64,000 nucleotides of DNA from an uncultured bacterium (GTDB taxonomy: Bacteria > Planctomycetota > UBA1135 > GCA-002686595): the NCBI GenBank assembly GCA_937896235.1, contig CALBMX010000032.1, forward strand, positions 111,052-175,051, written 5' to 3'. The translations under genes and the position numbers were made by a program. Positions within the stretch are counted from its first letter, which is position 1, and each line of letters starts with the position of its first letter. Below, piece by piece: positions 1 to 7,785 of the stretch. The notes below the pieces were generated by a model that did not search any database, was not told the origin of the DNA, and saw only the letters and a list, made by a program, of their open reading frames with translations.

Positions 1-475
1 TCGGCGTAAATAGGGGCTCGGGGAGGCGTTGGCAAAACTCAAGCCCTTTGGGGAGGGGGATGTCGCAGATCGTGCCGTGCTTTTGGTACTCCTTCCAGCC
101 AGAGCCTACGAGATAACCTCGCACCACCCACTCGACGGCTGTCGGGGCCGCCTTCTTAACAATCATGATCCGCCCCTCCAAATCGGCGCGCTCTTGCTCC
201 GAGATTCCGGGAATGTCATCGACATTGATCGAGATCAGATGATTTGCGATCAGGTCCTTCGTCTGCTCAAACCACCAGCATGCGATGTGCGTGAGTACGC
301 GGCCTTTATTGGGGATGCCGTTCGGTAGAACGACGTCAAAGGCCGAGACGCGGTCGGTGGTCACAAACAGCAGTTTGTCGTCGTCCAGCTGATAGATGTC
401 ACGAACTTTGCCGGCGGTCAGTAAGGTGAGGTCGCCGACGGTTTTACGGCGGCCGTGATAGATAGAGTCTTGCAT
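1..475 (-). CDS. purC: SAICAR synthetase PurC, 3' end cut by window edge
   Basis: This is the N-terminal part (about 158 residues) of phosphoribosylaminoimidazole-succinocarboxamide synthase, which joins aspartate to CAIR in purine synthesis using ATP. I translated the minus strand from the ATG at 475-473. It reads MQDSIYHGRR, then GKVRDIYQLDDDKLLFVTTDR (GKVRD nucleotide-binding motif), SAFDVVLPNGIPNKG, and later VEWVVRGYLVGSGWKEY and the PurC hallmark EPLFTP just before the edge. The frame is open to base 1, so the C-terminal half lies outside the window. It is transcribed divergently from aroA. Another purine gene, purM, lies at 32538, so purine genes are dispersed here. The identification is firm; only the end is missing. 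Confidence 0.95.
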   Translation of the reverse strand, partial: MQDSIYHGRRKTVGDLTLLTAGKVRDIYQLDDDKLLFVTTDRVSAFDVVLPNGIPNKGRVLTHIACWWFEQTKDLIANHLISINVDDIPGISEQERADLEGRIMIVKKAAPTAVEWVVRGYLVGSGWKEYQKHGTICDIPLPKGLEFCQRLPEPLFTP

Positions 476-578
476 GGTCCCAATTTTGTTTTGTCGGAAG
501 GTTTTGGGTGGCTCCCCTCATTTTTTTGAGTTGAGGTCAGGGATTATGTCAGGCGACTGCCGTCGCTACAATAAACCC

Positions 579-2003
579 ATGCGCCAGACCTTTGACTCTT
601 CCGAAATGGGACGCCCTTCTAGGTCGAATTCCACCTTTCTTGATCCAATCACCCCCCGCAGGCTTGCTTGCGCAGGACCGATTAGCGGGCAGCTGACCCC
701 GCCAGCATCCAAATCCTTGGCCCAGCGAGCGCTTCTCTTCGCGGCCCTCTCCACAGGGAAAACACGGCTCACCGGGGTCCAGCGGTTCGGGGCATGCGAT
801 GACGTCGTGGCCGCCCTCGGCATCTTGGAGAACCTCGATCGCCCCCTGGATTGGGTCGGTCCCCTAGCCGTGACCATAACGGGGATGGCCCCTAGCCACA
901 TGGGTGGACTCCAACCGATTGGGCCGTTCGAAGTGGGGGAGTCCGCGACTCTAGCTCGCCTCGCAACCGCAGTCGCGGGCCTATGTTGCAGTGGAAGTCC
1001 ATCTGTTCGAGGGCTCGGAACTCTGGGAAGGCGTCGAAGTCGGCCCTTGTTTGCTGCACTGGAGCGCGCCGGTGTCCGGCTTCGCCAAGGGGAAGTCGGA
1101 GGTTGGCCGGTTGGCATGGATGCAATCGGTCCGCCCTCCGACCTCTATCTTGAGAACCCTATTTCTAGCCAAGAGGTGAGCGCGCTCATGCTTGCCGCCG
1201 CAAGTTATCCCGACGCAATCCAAATCCATGTGAAGGGCCCGATCCCGAGTCGGCCCTACCTTGAGCTGACCCGCAGTTTGCTAAAGACTTTCGGCGTCCT
1301 GGCAGTCCCCGTAGAGGCTCGTTTCGAAGGGGGGGAGAGTTTTGAGATGCAGGGCGTCCTAACAGCGCCAAAGAATCCGATTCACTTGGAGCCAGACGCA
1401 TCAAGTGCAGCGGTGGCGCTTTGCGCTGCGGCAATCACGGGCGGGGATTTCGAAGTGCCCGGGCCTTGGTCGACTTCGGTCCAGGGGGATCGGCATATTG
1501 TGGATTTCTTGGCCGAGTTTGGTGTCGAAGCCGGGCTCGTCACAAATGAAGAGGCGGGAGGTGCCACGGAATTCTTAGCGACCTCGGGGACACCGACCCG
1601 AGGTGCTATCTTGGACTTATCTGGACACCCCGACCTCGCCGCTCCGCTCGCCTCCGTTGCTGCATACGCCGCACTTCACGGTGGTGGCGTGAGCGAGCTG
1701 CTCGGTCTTGGAACACTTGTCGGAAAGGAGAGCAACCGCCTCGAAAATCTAGCGGCAGGACTTGCTGCGGTTGGAGTCGACGTCGAAGTCCGCAATGATA
1801 GCGAGGTCTGTGGTTTGCGAATCCGGCCTCGCGAAGTGCCCTTGTCCAGCTTCGAGGCAACGGTCCTCGACCCTCGGGGGGATCACCGGATGGCCTTTGC
1901 ATTTGCTCTTTTGGGGTTACTGCATCCTGGCATCCAAGTCGCGGACCCTCTCTGCGTTTCTAAGTCCTGGCCCGGCTTCTGGGAAGACCTAGCAGGACGA
2001 TGA
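579..2003 (+). CDS. aroA: 3-phosphoshikimate 1-carboxyvinyltransferase (EPSP synthase), class II-like active site
   Basis: EPSP synthase transfers the enolpyruvyl group of PEP to shikimate-3-phosphate. Visible motifs: PASKSLAQRALLFAAL (the Lys/Ser/Arg of the first PEP and S3P site), ISSQEVSALML (SSQ), LEPDASSAAVAL, HPDLAAPL (catalytic Asp), GKESNRL, RGDHRMAF and SKSWP near the C-terminus. The PEP-site loop reads GESATLARLA where E. coli has GNAGTAMRPL; the Gly96 and Pro101 equivalents are Ala and Leu, as in class II enzymes such as CP4. The start is uncertain: ATGs at 474, 546, 579 and 606 are in frame. An ATG at 474 would collide with the purC start, and the first motif lies about 35 residues after the 579 ATG, so 579 or 606 is preferred. 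No clear Shine-Dalgarno. Confidence 0.9.
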   Translation: MRQTFDSSEMGRPSRSNSTFLDPITPRRLACAGPISGQLTPPASKSLAQRALLFAALSTGKTRLTGVQRFGACDDVVAALGILENLDRPLDWVGPLAVTITGMAPSHMGGLQPIGPFEVGESATLARLATAVAGLCCSGSPSVRGLGTLGRRRSRPLFAALERAGVRLRQGEVGGWPVGMDAIGPPSDLYLENPISSQEVSALMLAAASYPDAIQIHVKGPIPSRPYLELTRSLLKTFGVLAVPVEARFEGGESFEMQGVLTAPKNPIHLEPDASSAAVALCAAAITGGDFEVPGPWSTSVQGDRHIVDFLAEFGVEAGLVTNEEAGGATEFLATSGTPTRGAILDLSGHPDLAAPLASVAAYAALHGGGVSELLGLGTLVGKESNRLENLAAGLAAVGVDVEVRNDSEVCGLRIRPREVPLSSFEATVLDPRGDHRMAFAFALLGLLHPGIQVADPLCVSKSWPGFWEDLAGR

Positions 2004-2019
2004 CGTTATCCTCTCTCCT

Positions 2020-3051
2020 ATGACTACCTCAGACGAAATGGAAGCTCTCAATGCCGCGTCCCCAGTCGGGCCCGTACTGGTCTGTGGCGGTGCGGGATAC
2101 ATCGGCAGCCATACGGTTGAGCTACTCGAGCGACGCGGCGTGGATGTCGTCGTTCTCGATAATCTAAAGGCCGGTCATCGAGAAGCCGTTCAGGCGCCGC
2201 TCGAAGTTTGCGATCTTGGCGACGTGGAGGGGCTCGATCGGGTCTTCGCTAAGCACAAGCCCTCTGCCGTGATTCACTTTGCAGCTCTGTGTTACGTCGG
2301 CGAGTCTGTTACCGACCCTGCAAAGTACTACAAGGAGAACGTGACCAATACGTGGGAGCTCTTGCAGGCTATGCGTAGGGCGGAGTGCCGCGACATCGTG
2401 TTTAGCTCGACCTGCGCAACCTACGGGGAACCCACGGAGATGCCCATTCCGGACGGCCACTCCCAGAAGCCAATCAACCCCTACGGCAACACGAAGCTCC
2501 ACATGGAGCACATGATGGGAGACTTCTCCCGGGCCTACGGCATGCGATTCGGTGCGCTTCGTTATTTCAACGCCGCAGGCGCCTCAACGATGCGCGATAT
2601 TGGTGAGGCGCACGATCCGGAGACTCACTTGATTCCGCTTGTACTTCAAGTTGCCCTGGGACAACGCGACGAGATTCTAATGTTTGGCGATGATTACGAC
2701 ACGCCCGATGGCACCTGTGTCCGTGACTACATTCACATTGAGGATCTCGCGGACGCTCACCTTAGAGCTCTCGTAAAATTGCAATCGGGCACCGAACGCT
2801 TCGCTTGCAACTTGGGCACGGGAACGGGGTACTCGGTCCTTGAGGTGGTTGAGGTCGTCCGCAAGATTACCGGTCACCGTATTCCGGCGCGCATTGTCGG
2901 CCGCCGCGCGGGCGACCCCGCAATGCTCGTAAGTGGTGGCACCCAAGCAAAGGCGATTCTAGGTTGGGAGCCGAAGCGAGCAGACCTTGAGGTCATCGTT
3001 GCTGATGCCTGGCGATTCGCACAAGCCCACCCGAACGGCTACAAGAGCTAG
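2020..3051 (+). CDS. galE: UDP-glucose 4-epimerase
   Basis: This is an extended short-chain dehydrogenase that interconverts UDP-glucose and UDP-galactose with bound NAD. The Rossmann motif CGGAGYIGSHTVELLE lies near residue 24. The catalytic pair is visible as FSSTCATYGEP (Ser/Thr) and NPYGNTKLHMEHM (Tyr-x3-Lys, about residue 155). The substrate-side signatures LRYFNAAGA, HLIPLVLQVALG, VRDYIHIEDLADAH and a C-terminal GDPAMLVSG are all in family order. Length 343 is normal. It starts 16 bases after aroA; an ATG at 2038 (MEALNA) is an alternative start because the first residues before the Rossmann fold are not conserved. It probably supplies UDP-galactose for cell-surface glycans. Confidence 0.93.
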   Translation: MTTSDEMEALNAASPVGPVLVCGGAGYIGSHTVELLERRGVDVVVLDNLKAGHREAVQAPLEVCDLGDVEGLDRVFAKHKPSAVIHFAALCYVGESVTDPAKYYKENVTNTWELLQAMRRAECRDIVFSSTCATYGEPTEMPIPDGHSQKPINPYGNTKLHMEHMMGDFSRAYGMRFGALRYFNAAGASTMRDIGEAHDPETHLIPLVLQVALGQRDEILMFGDDYDTPDGTCVRDYIHIEDLADAHLRALVKLQSGTERFACNLGTGTGYSVLEVVEVVRKITGHRIPARIVGRRAGDPAMLVSGGTQAKAILGWEPKRADLEVIVADAWRFAQAHPNGYKS

Positions 3052-3233
3052 GATTTGCGTGTTCGGCCGGCCTCTGCTGCCGTCTAAGAAGGTGATGTTC
3101 ATCTTGCGAAGGGCTTGAGAAGCCTAGAAATCTAAGCGCAAAGTGAGAGAGATTCCGTGAAACGTATGGGTTCCGTGCACGCGGTCCCCTCCGCCCTTGA
3201 TGGAGAGGCCGGGAGATGCACAATGGTGTGCCC

Positions 3234-4958
3234 ATGAAAACCTCCCGTTTGCCAGCCGTACGTTCGCTCATCTTCGCCTTGGCGTCGCTTGGGACTTTTG
3301 TGTTGGGTGCCTCGCCGCAGGCAGCCCTTGGCCACGTGCCAAGTCGACCTCAGGATGCTGAGGCTGAAGCCGAGGCACGCTTTAAAGAGGCCTTCGGGAC
3401 AATTACGGATGACGAAATTCGCCGTCACGTCAATTATCTAGCCTCTCCTGAGCTGGAGGGCCGCGATACACCGAGTCGAGGTTTAGATTTAGCCGCCCAA
3501 TACATAGCCGCCCACTTCCAAGCGCTTGGTTTTGAGCCGGCGGTAGAGGGTGGCGACTTTATCGTGCCTTGGACGTACCCCAGGGAGCTGGAAGCACCCG
3601 TTGCCTCCGGTTGCGTTTTGGAGTTCACCGCCAAAGGTGAAGATGTCGCAATCTTCGCGCTCGGGCACGACTTCACACCTCTGCCGGGAGCAAATGGAAG
3701 TGCGGAAGCCGAGATTGTGTTCTTGGGTTTTGGAATCCACGCCCCCAAGGAGAAATACGATGACCTGAAAGGCGGCAAAATGAAAAATAAGGTCGCTATG
3801 TTCTTGTGGGAGGAGCCGCGTCATAAGCGCGTTCTAGAGGGACCTGAGATCTCAGAGGCGGCCAATATCTTTACGAAGTTGAAGGACCTCGAAGCCGAGG
3901 GTGTTGTTGGAGCGATCATTGTTCGGCGTAAGGCGGCCGACAATGCTGTAGATGAAAATGGCAAACTGATCTCCGGTGGTATTCCCGATGAGGAGTTCCC
4001 CGACGAGGCCCGGCCCAAGGCTGGGGAAGGTGCCGCGGAGGGTGAAGAGCCAGAGCTAGACTTTGGATTCCACCATACGTGGGCCTCGTGGAATGCTGCG
4101 CGTCAGGATCGAGTCGAGAGGGCAGCTATCCCCGCTATCGAGGTCACCCCGGAGGTGGCCTCCGCAATGTTAGGAGAAGATGTTCTCAAGCTCGCGCTCT
4201 CGATGGATAAGTCCGGTAAATCAGTTCGAAAGTACCCAAAGGGCGATGTCGTACTTTTTAGCGCACTAACGAAAACACAGAATCTACCCGCCCCCAATGT
4301 AATGGGGGTGCTACGCGGAAGTGACCCCGAGCTCGCCGATCAATATGTGGTTCTGGGCGCGCATATGGACCACTTGGGGATGGACTTTCGCGGGCGACTC
4401 GCAGCGGGCGCAGATGACAACGCCTCGGGTGTTGCAGCGCTACTCGAGCTTGCTGAGGCCTTGGCCATCGCGAAACCCAAGCGGTCTTTTATCTTCGCTG
4501 CCTTTTCCGGGGAAGAGGACGGACTCCTCGGTAGTAAGGCGATGTGCGAGACTCCGCCGATTCCTGCCAAGCAGTGGATTGCGATGCTAAACATGGACAT
4601 GCTTGGCCGCGGTTCGGATTCGGAATCAATCGTGCTGGGGGTAAAGCAGAATCCCGACATGGGGAAGGTCTTAGCGCGTGCGCGGAAGCTAGAGAAGAGT
4701 GGTGTTAAGAAAGTAGAGACCAACAAGGGGGACGAGCTGTGGGAGCGCTCGGACCACTACTCCTTCCACTCCGTCGGCGTTCCAGTCCTCTTTTTCTTCG
4801 AGGCCCTGCCGATCACTGACAATCACGATTACCACACGTGGCGCGATACCCCGGATGGGGTGGATATGGTCAAGGTCGCGAATACGGCAAGGCTAATTTT
4901 TAATACGTCGTGGCTGCTCGGTCAAGAAGACACCATTCCCAATGCTCCGCGTCATTAA
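3234..4958 (+). CDS. Exported M28-family zinc peptidase
   Basis: A 574-residue exported metallopeptidase. The N-terminus MKTSRLPAVRSLIFALASLG followed by a small-residue stretch is a typical signal peptide, which favours the ATG at 3234 over the in-frame ATG at 3216. The C-terminal half has the full M28 zinc set in order: GAHMDHLG (His/Asp, about residue 375), GADDNASG (Asp), FSGEEDGLLGS (Glu-Glu), LNMDMLGR (Asp) and RSDHYSFHSVGVP (His). The region between the signal and the catalytic domain looks like a PA-type insertion (GKMKNKVAMFLWEEP). Family members are aminopeptidases acting in the periplasm or outside. Its stop overlaps the start of dacB by 17 bases, suggesting co-transcription. Confidence 0.9.
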   Translation: MKTSRLPAVRSLIFALASLGTFVLGASPQAALGHVPSRPQDAEAEAEARFKEAFGTITDDEIRRHVNYLASPELEGRDTPSRGLDLAAQYIAAHFQALGFEPAVEGGDFIVPWTYPRELEAPVASGCVLEFTAKGEDVAIFALGHDFTPLPGANGSAEAEIVFLGFGIHAPKEKYDDLKGGKMKNKVAMFLWEEPRHKRVLEGPEISEAANIFTKLKDLEAEGVVGAIIVRRKAADNAVDENGKLISGGIPDEEFPDEARPKAGEGAAEGEEPELDFGFHHTWASWNAARQDRVERAAIPAIEVTPEVASAMLGEDVLKLALSMDKSGKSVRKYPKGDVVLFSALTKTQNLPAPNVMGVLRGSDPELADQYVVLGAHMDHLGMDFRGRLAAGADDNASGVAALLELAEALAIAKPKRSFIFAAFSGEEDGLLGSKAMCETPPIPAKQWIAMLNMDMLGRGSDSESIVLGVKQNPDMGKVLARARKLEKSGVKKVETNKGDELWERSDHYSFHSVGVPVLFFFEALPITDNHDYHTWRDTPDGVDMVKVANTARLIFNTSWLLGQEDTIPNAPRH

Positions 4959-6654
4959 AAACAGCCCTAAAGGAGCAGCCGCCTTAGGGGTGCTCCTTTT
5001 GTATTTGCTCGTGCGCATTGCGCTACCCAGTGCGGATGCAATGGCCTCGATCCCAGAGGCCGATACGGGAGTGGTCGAGCCACTTGTACCCGCTGGTTTC
5101 TTTGCTGAAAGAGAGCCCCATGTAGACCAGCCGTCAGCGCGGAACGTCTCGGGTGAAGTCGCTGACGAGCCCTCACCACAGCTGGTTGAAACGGGGACCA
5201 TAGCTCGGGGGACGATCGCAATTGACGCGGCGTTACAGGGGGACCTGGAGTCGCTCGTCAGCAAGTGGTTTCAAAAGGCAAGTAGCGCCTCTAAGGGGAA
5301 GCTGACGGGAGACGGTACCCAAATCTCCGTTCACGTTCGCTCGCTTGTGGGGAGCGACACCTTGGCTTCAATTCAGGGGGAGCGCATCCTCCGTCCGGCC
5401 TCGAATCTAAAAGTGGCAACAAGTGCCGCCGCGTTGCTCTTGCTCGGGAGTTGGGGCGGCGGGGAATATCAGACTGCCTTCGAGGGGAAGGGCGCCATCA
5501 GCGGAGGCGTACTCCACGGCGACCTAGTCGTCCACGCCGGCGGAGATCCGCTCGTGCGAGACGGAAGTCTTGGTGCTACAGAGAGCCGCTTGGATGAGGT
5601 TGCCGAGGCTCTCTTGGCAGCGGGCGTGCGGCGCATTGCCGGGGACATTGTGCTGAACGAGGGCGACTTCTTAGAGCCCGGGATCGGTCCGGCGTGGCCT
5701 AGTGCAGATCAACATTGGAACGACTACTGTGCCCGCGCGGCTGGACTTACGATCAATGGTGGTGTGCTTGTCGCTCAAGTGACTCCGGGTAAATCGGGAG
5801 CAAAGGCTTCAATTTCGGTGCATCCCTCCCCGCATGGTCTCGAGCGTAATTACTCCGTCTCGACGGTCTCGGGAACCACCAGTAATGTGATGGTTGGAGC
5901 GACCTCTTCCAGTGTTACCGTGAAGGGGAAGATCGGCTCTAAACTCAGCTCTGTTGTCTCCGATTTCGCTCACCCCGATCCGGTTGGAATGTTCGGGACG
6001 GTATTGAAGGACCGCATCACTCGCGCAAACATCCAAGTTGATGGGGGAGTCGTGCGCCGGCGCGGCCCGCCACCTGGTGAGAACATCTTGTACATGTTGA
6101 CCTCCCCTGTGCTCGACAGTTTGGTTCCGATCAACACCCATTCGAACAACGGTGTGGCGGACCAGCTCTTCTTCACACTTGGGCATCGGATTGCTGGTGC
6201 CGGCACACGCGAAGGTGGTAGCGAGGCGATAGCGAAGGCGCTTGCGCTCGCAGGTGTCGACGGCGCGGGCCTGGTCCAAGTCGATGGTTCGGGGCTGTCT
6301 AGAGATAACCGTATTAGCCCAAGTCAGCTCACCGCTCTCTTACAGGCAGTTCTAAAAGGGCTTCCCAATTCCGATCCGGTCTCTCAGACCTTCCTGAACT
6401 CTCTTGCGGTTATGGGGGAGACTGGAAAGCTCGCGAAGCGAATGCGGGGAACTCTTGGTGAGGGGCACGTCTTCGCGAAGACGGGTTTTATCGATGGGAC
6501 GAGCTCTCTTTCAGGGATAGCCATTACTCCTGACGGTTATGGCGTTATCTTCTCGATCATCGTTAATTACCCCACTCTTGGGAGCCTTAACAACGTGGCC
6601 TGGAAGCCGATGCAGGACGAAATGGTTCTGCGTATGTTAGAACTGAAGTTCTAG
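4942..6654 (+). CDS. dacB: D-alanyl-D-alanine carboxypeptidase/endopeptidase, PBP4 (S13) family
   Basis: A low-molecular-mass penicillin-binding protein of the S13 family that trims or cuts peptidoglycan cross-links. The three active-site motifs are present in order: SNLK (within RPASNLKVAT, about residue 153), SNN (within NTHSNNGVADQLF, about residue 400) and KTG (within FAKTGFIDGTSSLSG, about residue 513). The long insert between the first two motifs is typical of PBP4. Residues 13-33 form a hydrophobic segment, either a signal peptide or an N-terminal anchor. The gene overlaps the M28 peptidase by 17 bases. Together with ddl at 58429 it indicates a real peptidoglycan cell wall, which bears on the taxonomic placement. 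Confidence 0.93.
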   Translation: MLRVIKNSPKGAAALGVLLLYLLVRIALPSADAMASIPEADTGVVEPLVPAGFFAEREPHVDQPSARNVSGEVADEPSPQLVETGTIARGTIAIDAALQGDLESLVSKWFQKASSASKGKLTGDGTQISVHVRSLVGSDTLASIQGERILRPASNLKVATSAAALLLLGSWGGGEYQTAFEGKGAISGGVLHGDLVVHAGGDPLVRDGSLGATESRLDEVAEALLAAGVRRIAGDIVLNEGDFLEPGIGPAWPSADQHWNDYCARAAGLTINGGVLVAQVTPGKSGAKASISVHPSPHGLERNYSVSTVSGTTSNVMVGATSSSVTVKGKIGSKLSSVVSDFAHPDPVGMFGTVLKDRITRANIQVDGGVVRRRGPPPGENILYMLTSPVLDSLVPINTHSNNGVADQLFFTLGHRIAGAGTREGGSEAIAKALALAGVDGAGLVQVDGSGLSRDNRISPSQLTALLQAVLKGLPNSDPVSQTFLNSLAVMGETGKLAKRMRGTLGEGHVFAKTGFIDGTSSLSGIAITPDGYGVIFSIIVNYPTLGSLNNVAWKPMQDEMVLRMLELKF

Positions 6655-6705
6655 GTCGGATCCAACCGCCGAGGGCCCTTGTGGCCCGCTACAAGTCCAA
6701 ACTCA

Positions 6706-7524
6706 ATGTCAGAATACAACTTAGACGACGTGCTCGATGTCGCTCTCGCCGCCGCCCTTGAAGCCGGTTCCATTCTGACCGAGTTCGCTGGGAAGCTAAA
6801 CGTGCGTCCCGATTTTAACGGGGAGAAGCTTTGGACGAAATCCTCTCGCCGGGACCTGGCAACCGCAGCGGACGTTGCCTCCGAACGAGCGATCGTCGCG
6901 CGCATTCGGGAGGCCTTTCCAACGCATGCGATTGAGGCGGAGGAAGAGGTTTGCGACCAAGGTGATGCGCGCATCGGGCCCCGTTGGTTTGTGGACCCAC
7001 TCGACGGCACGATCAACTTTGTGCACGGGCTCCCCGCGTATTGCGTTTCGCTCGGATTCTACGTGGACGGAAAGCCGCTCCTCTCCGTCGTTCACCTTCC
7101 CCGCCTGGGCGAGACATTTCACGCCATTGTCGGGCGCGGGGCCTTCCTGAATGGTTCCAAGCTTCGCGTCTCGGAGACCAACCTGCTCTCCGAAAGCGTG
7201 CTCGCTACAGGCTTCCCCTATCGCCGGGGTGAGCTTGCACAGGACAACCTCTCTAACTTCAGTGGACTCTTTTACGATATCCGGGGCATCCGCAGGATGG
7301 GCTCAGCGGCAGTGGACCTAGCGTACACAGCCGCAGGCCGGCTCGACGGCTTCTGGGAATTGCACCTCTCCTCATTTGATGTTGCGGGAGGCGCCCTTCT
7401 CGTTCGGGAAGCTGGCGGAATCGTGACGGACGCCGATGGAGGCGAGGATTGGCTTCACGGTGGGCATATCATCGCCGCTGGGCCTGAAATCCACGCTGCT
7501 CTTTTAGGCCGTATTACCCACTAA
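6706..7524 (+). CDS. Inositol monophosphatase family phosphatase
   Basis: A Mg2+-dependent, Li+-sensitive-type sugar or inositol phosphatase (IMPase/SuhB family). Motif 1 WFVDPLDGTINFVHGLP lies around residues 94-110, preceded by the metal-binding Glu pair in IEAEEEVCDQG; motif 2 SFDVAGGALLVREAGG lies near residue 222. Length 272 is usual. ATG 6706 (MSEYNLDDVL) is preferred to an in-frame TTG at 6679, because family N-termini begin close to this helix. Substrate cannot be told from sequence: inositol-1-phosphate, histidinol phosphate or an NADP phosphatase are possible. It stands 51 bases after dacB. Confidence 0.9.
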   Translation: MSEYNLDDVLDVALAAALEAGSILTEFAGKLNVRPDFNGEKLWTKSSRRDLATAADVASERAIVARIREAFPTHAIEAEEEVCDQGDARIGPRWFVDPLDGTINFVHGLPAYCVSLGFYVDGKPLLSVVHLPRLGETFHAIVGRGAFLNGSKLRVSETNLLSESVLATGFPYRRGELAQDNLSNFSGLFYDIRGIRRMGSAAVDLAYTAAGRLDGFWELHLSSFDVAGGALLVREAGGIVTDADGGEDWLHGGHIIAAGPEIHAALLGRITH

Positions 7525-7785
7525 AAGTAGCCTTAGGGCGCATTTCGAGGGATCTCGTGTGATTTAGGCGGAGTTTGGTTTGGGCCATTCGCGGTAGCCC
7601 AAAGGGCCCTTCGCGTGATACATTGGCAAGGTTATGTTGCCTCCAATCTGTACTTTAATCACAGGCGCGACCAAGGTCATGTCCTCCCTTCGATCCGTAA
7701 GGCTCGTGTTCGTGCGGGTACATGCCGTTGGGGCCTTACGCTTCCGGCTGTCGAGTCCCTTTTCGGGGATGCTGGAGGGGGCGCA
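7525..7785 (+). other. Intergenic region upstream of uvrA
   Basis: This 261-base gap separates the IMPase gene from the preferred uvrA start. An open frame runs back from uvrA to a GTG at 7615, but the translated segment has no UvrA similarity and the only good ribosome binding site is at 7774. The gap therefore probably holds the promoter of the uvrA-xpb operon. I see no convincing sigma-70 pair. Confidence 0.4.
7774..7778 (+). promoter_or_regulatory. Ribosome binding site deciding the uvrA start
   Basis: GGAGG at 7774-7778 stands 7 bases before a TTG at 7786-7788. This perfect Shine-Dalgarno match and spacing, followed at once by the UvrA N-terminal [16 protein letters not shown], argues for TTG initiation at 7786 and against the upstream in-frame GTG at 7615. 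Confidence 0.75.

Noticed and set aside
474..578. Upstream extension of aroA to an ATG at 474
   Set aside because: It would overlap the purC start codon, and the extra residues carry no AroA similarity.
7624..7640. Sigma-54-like TGGCA...TTGC upstream of uvrA
   Set aside because: The gap between GG and GC is 12 bases, not 10, so it does not fit the RpoN consensus.
7615..7785. Upstream extension of uvrA to a GTG at 7615
   Set aside because: No ribosome binding site and no UvrA-like residues; GGAGG supports TTG 7786.
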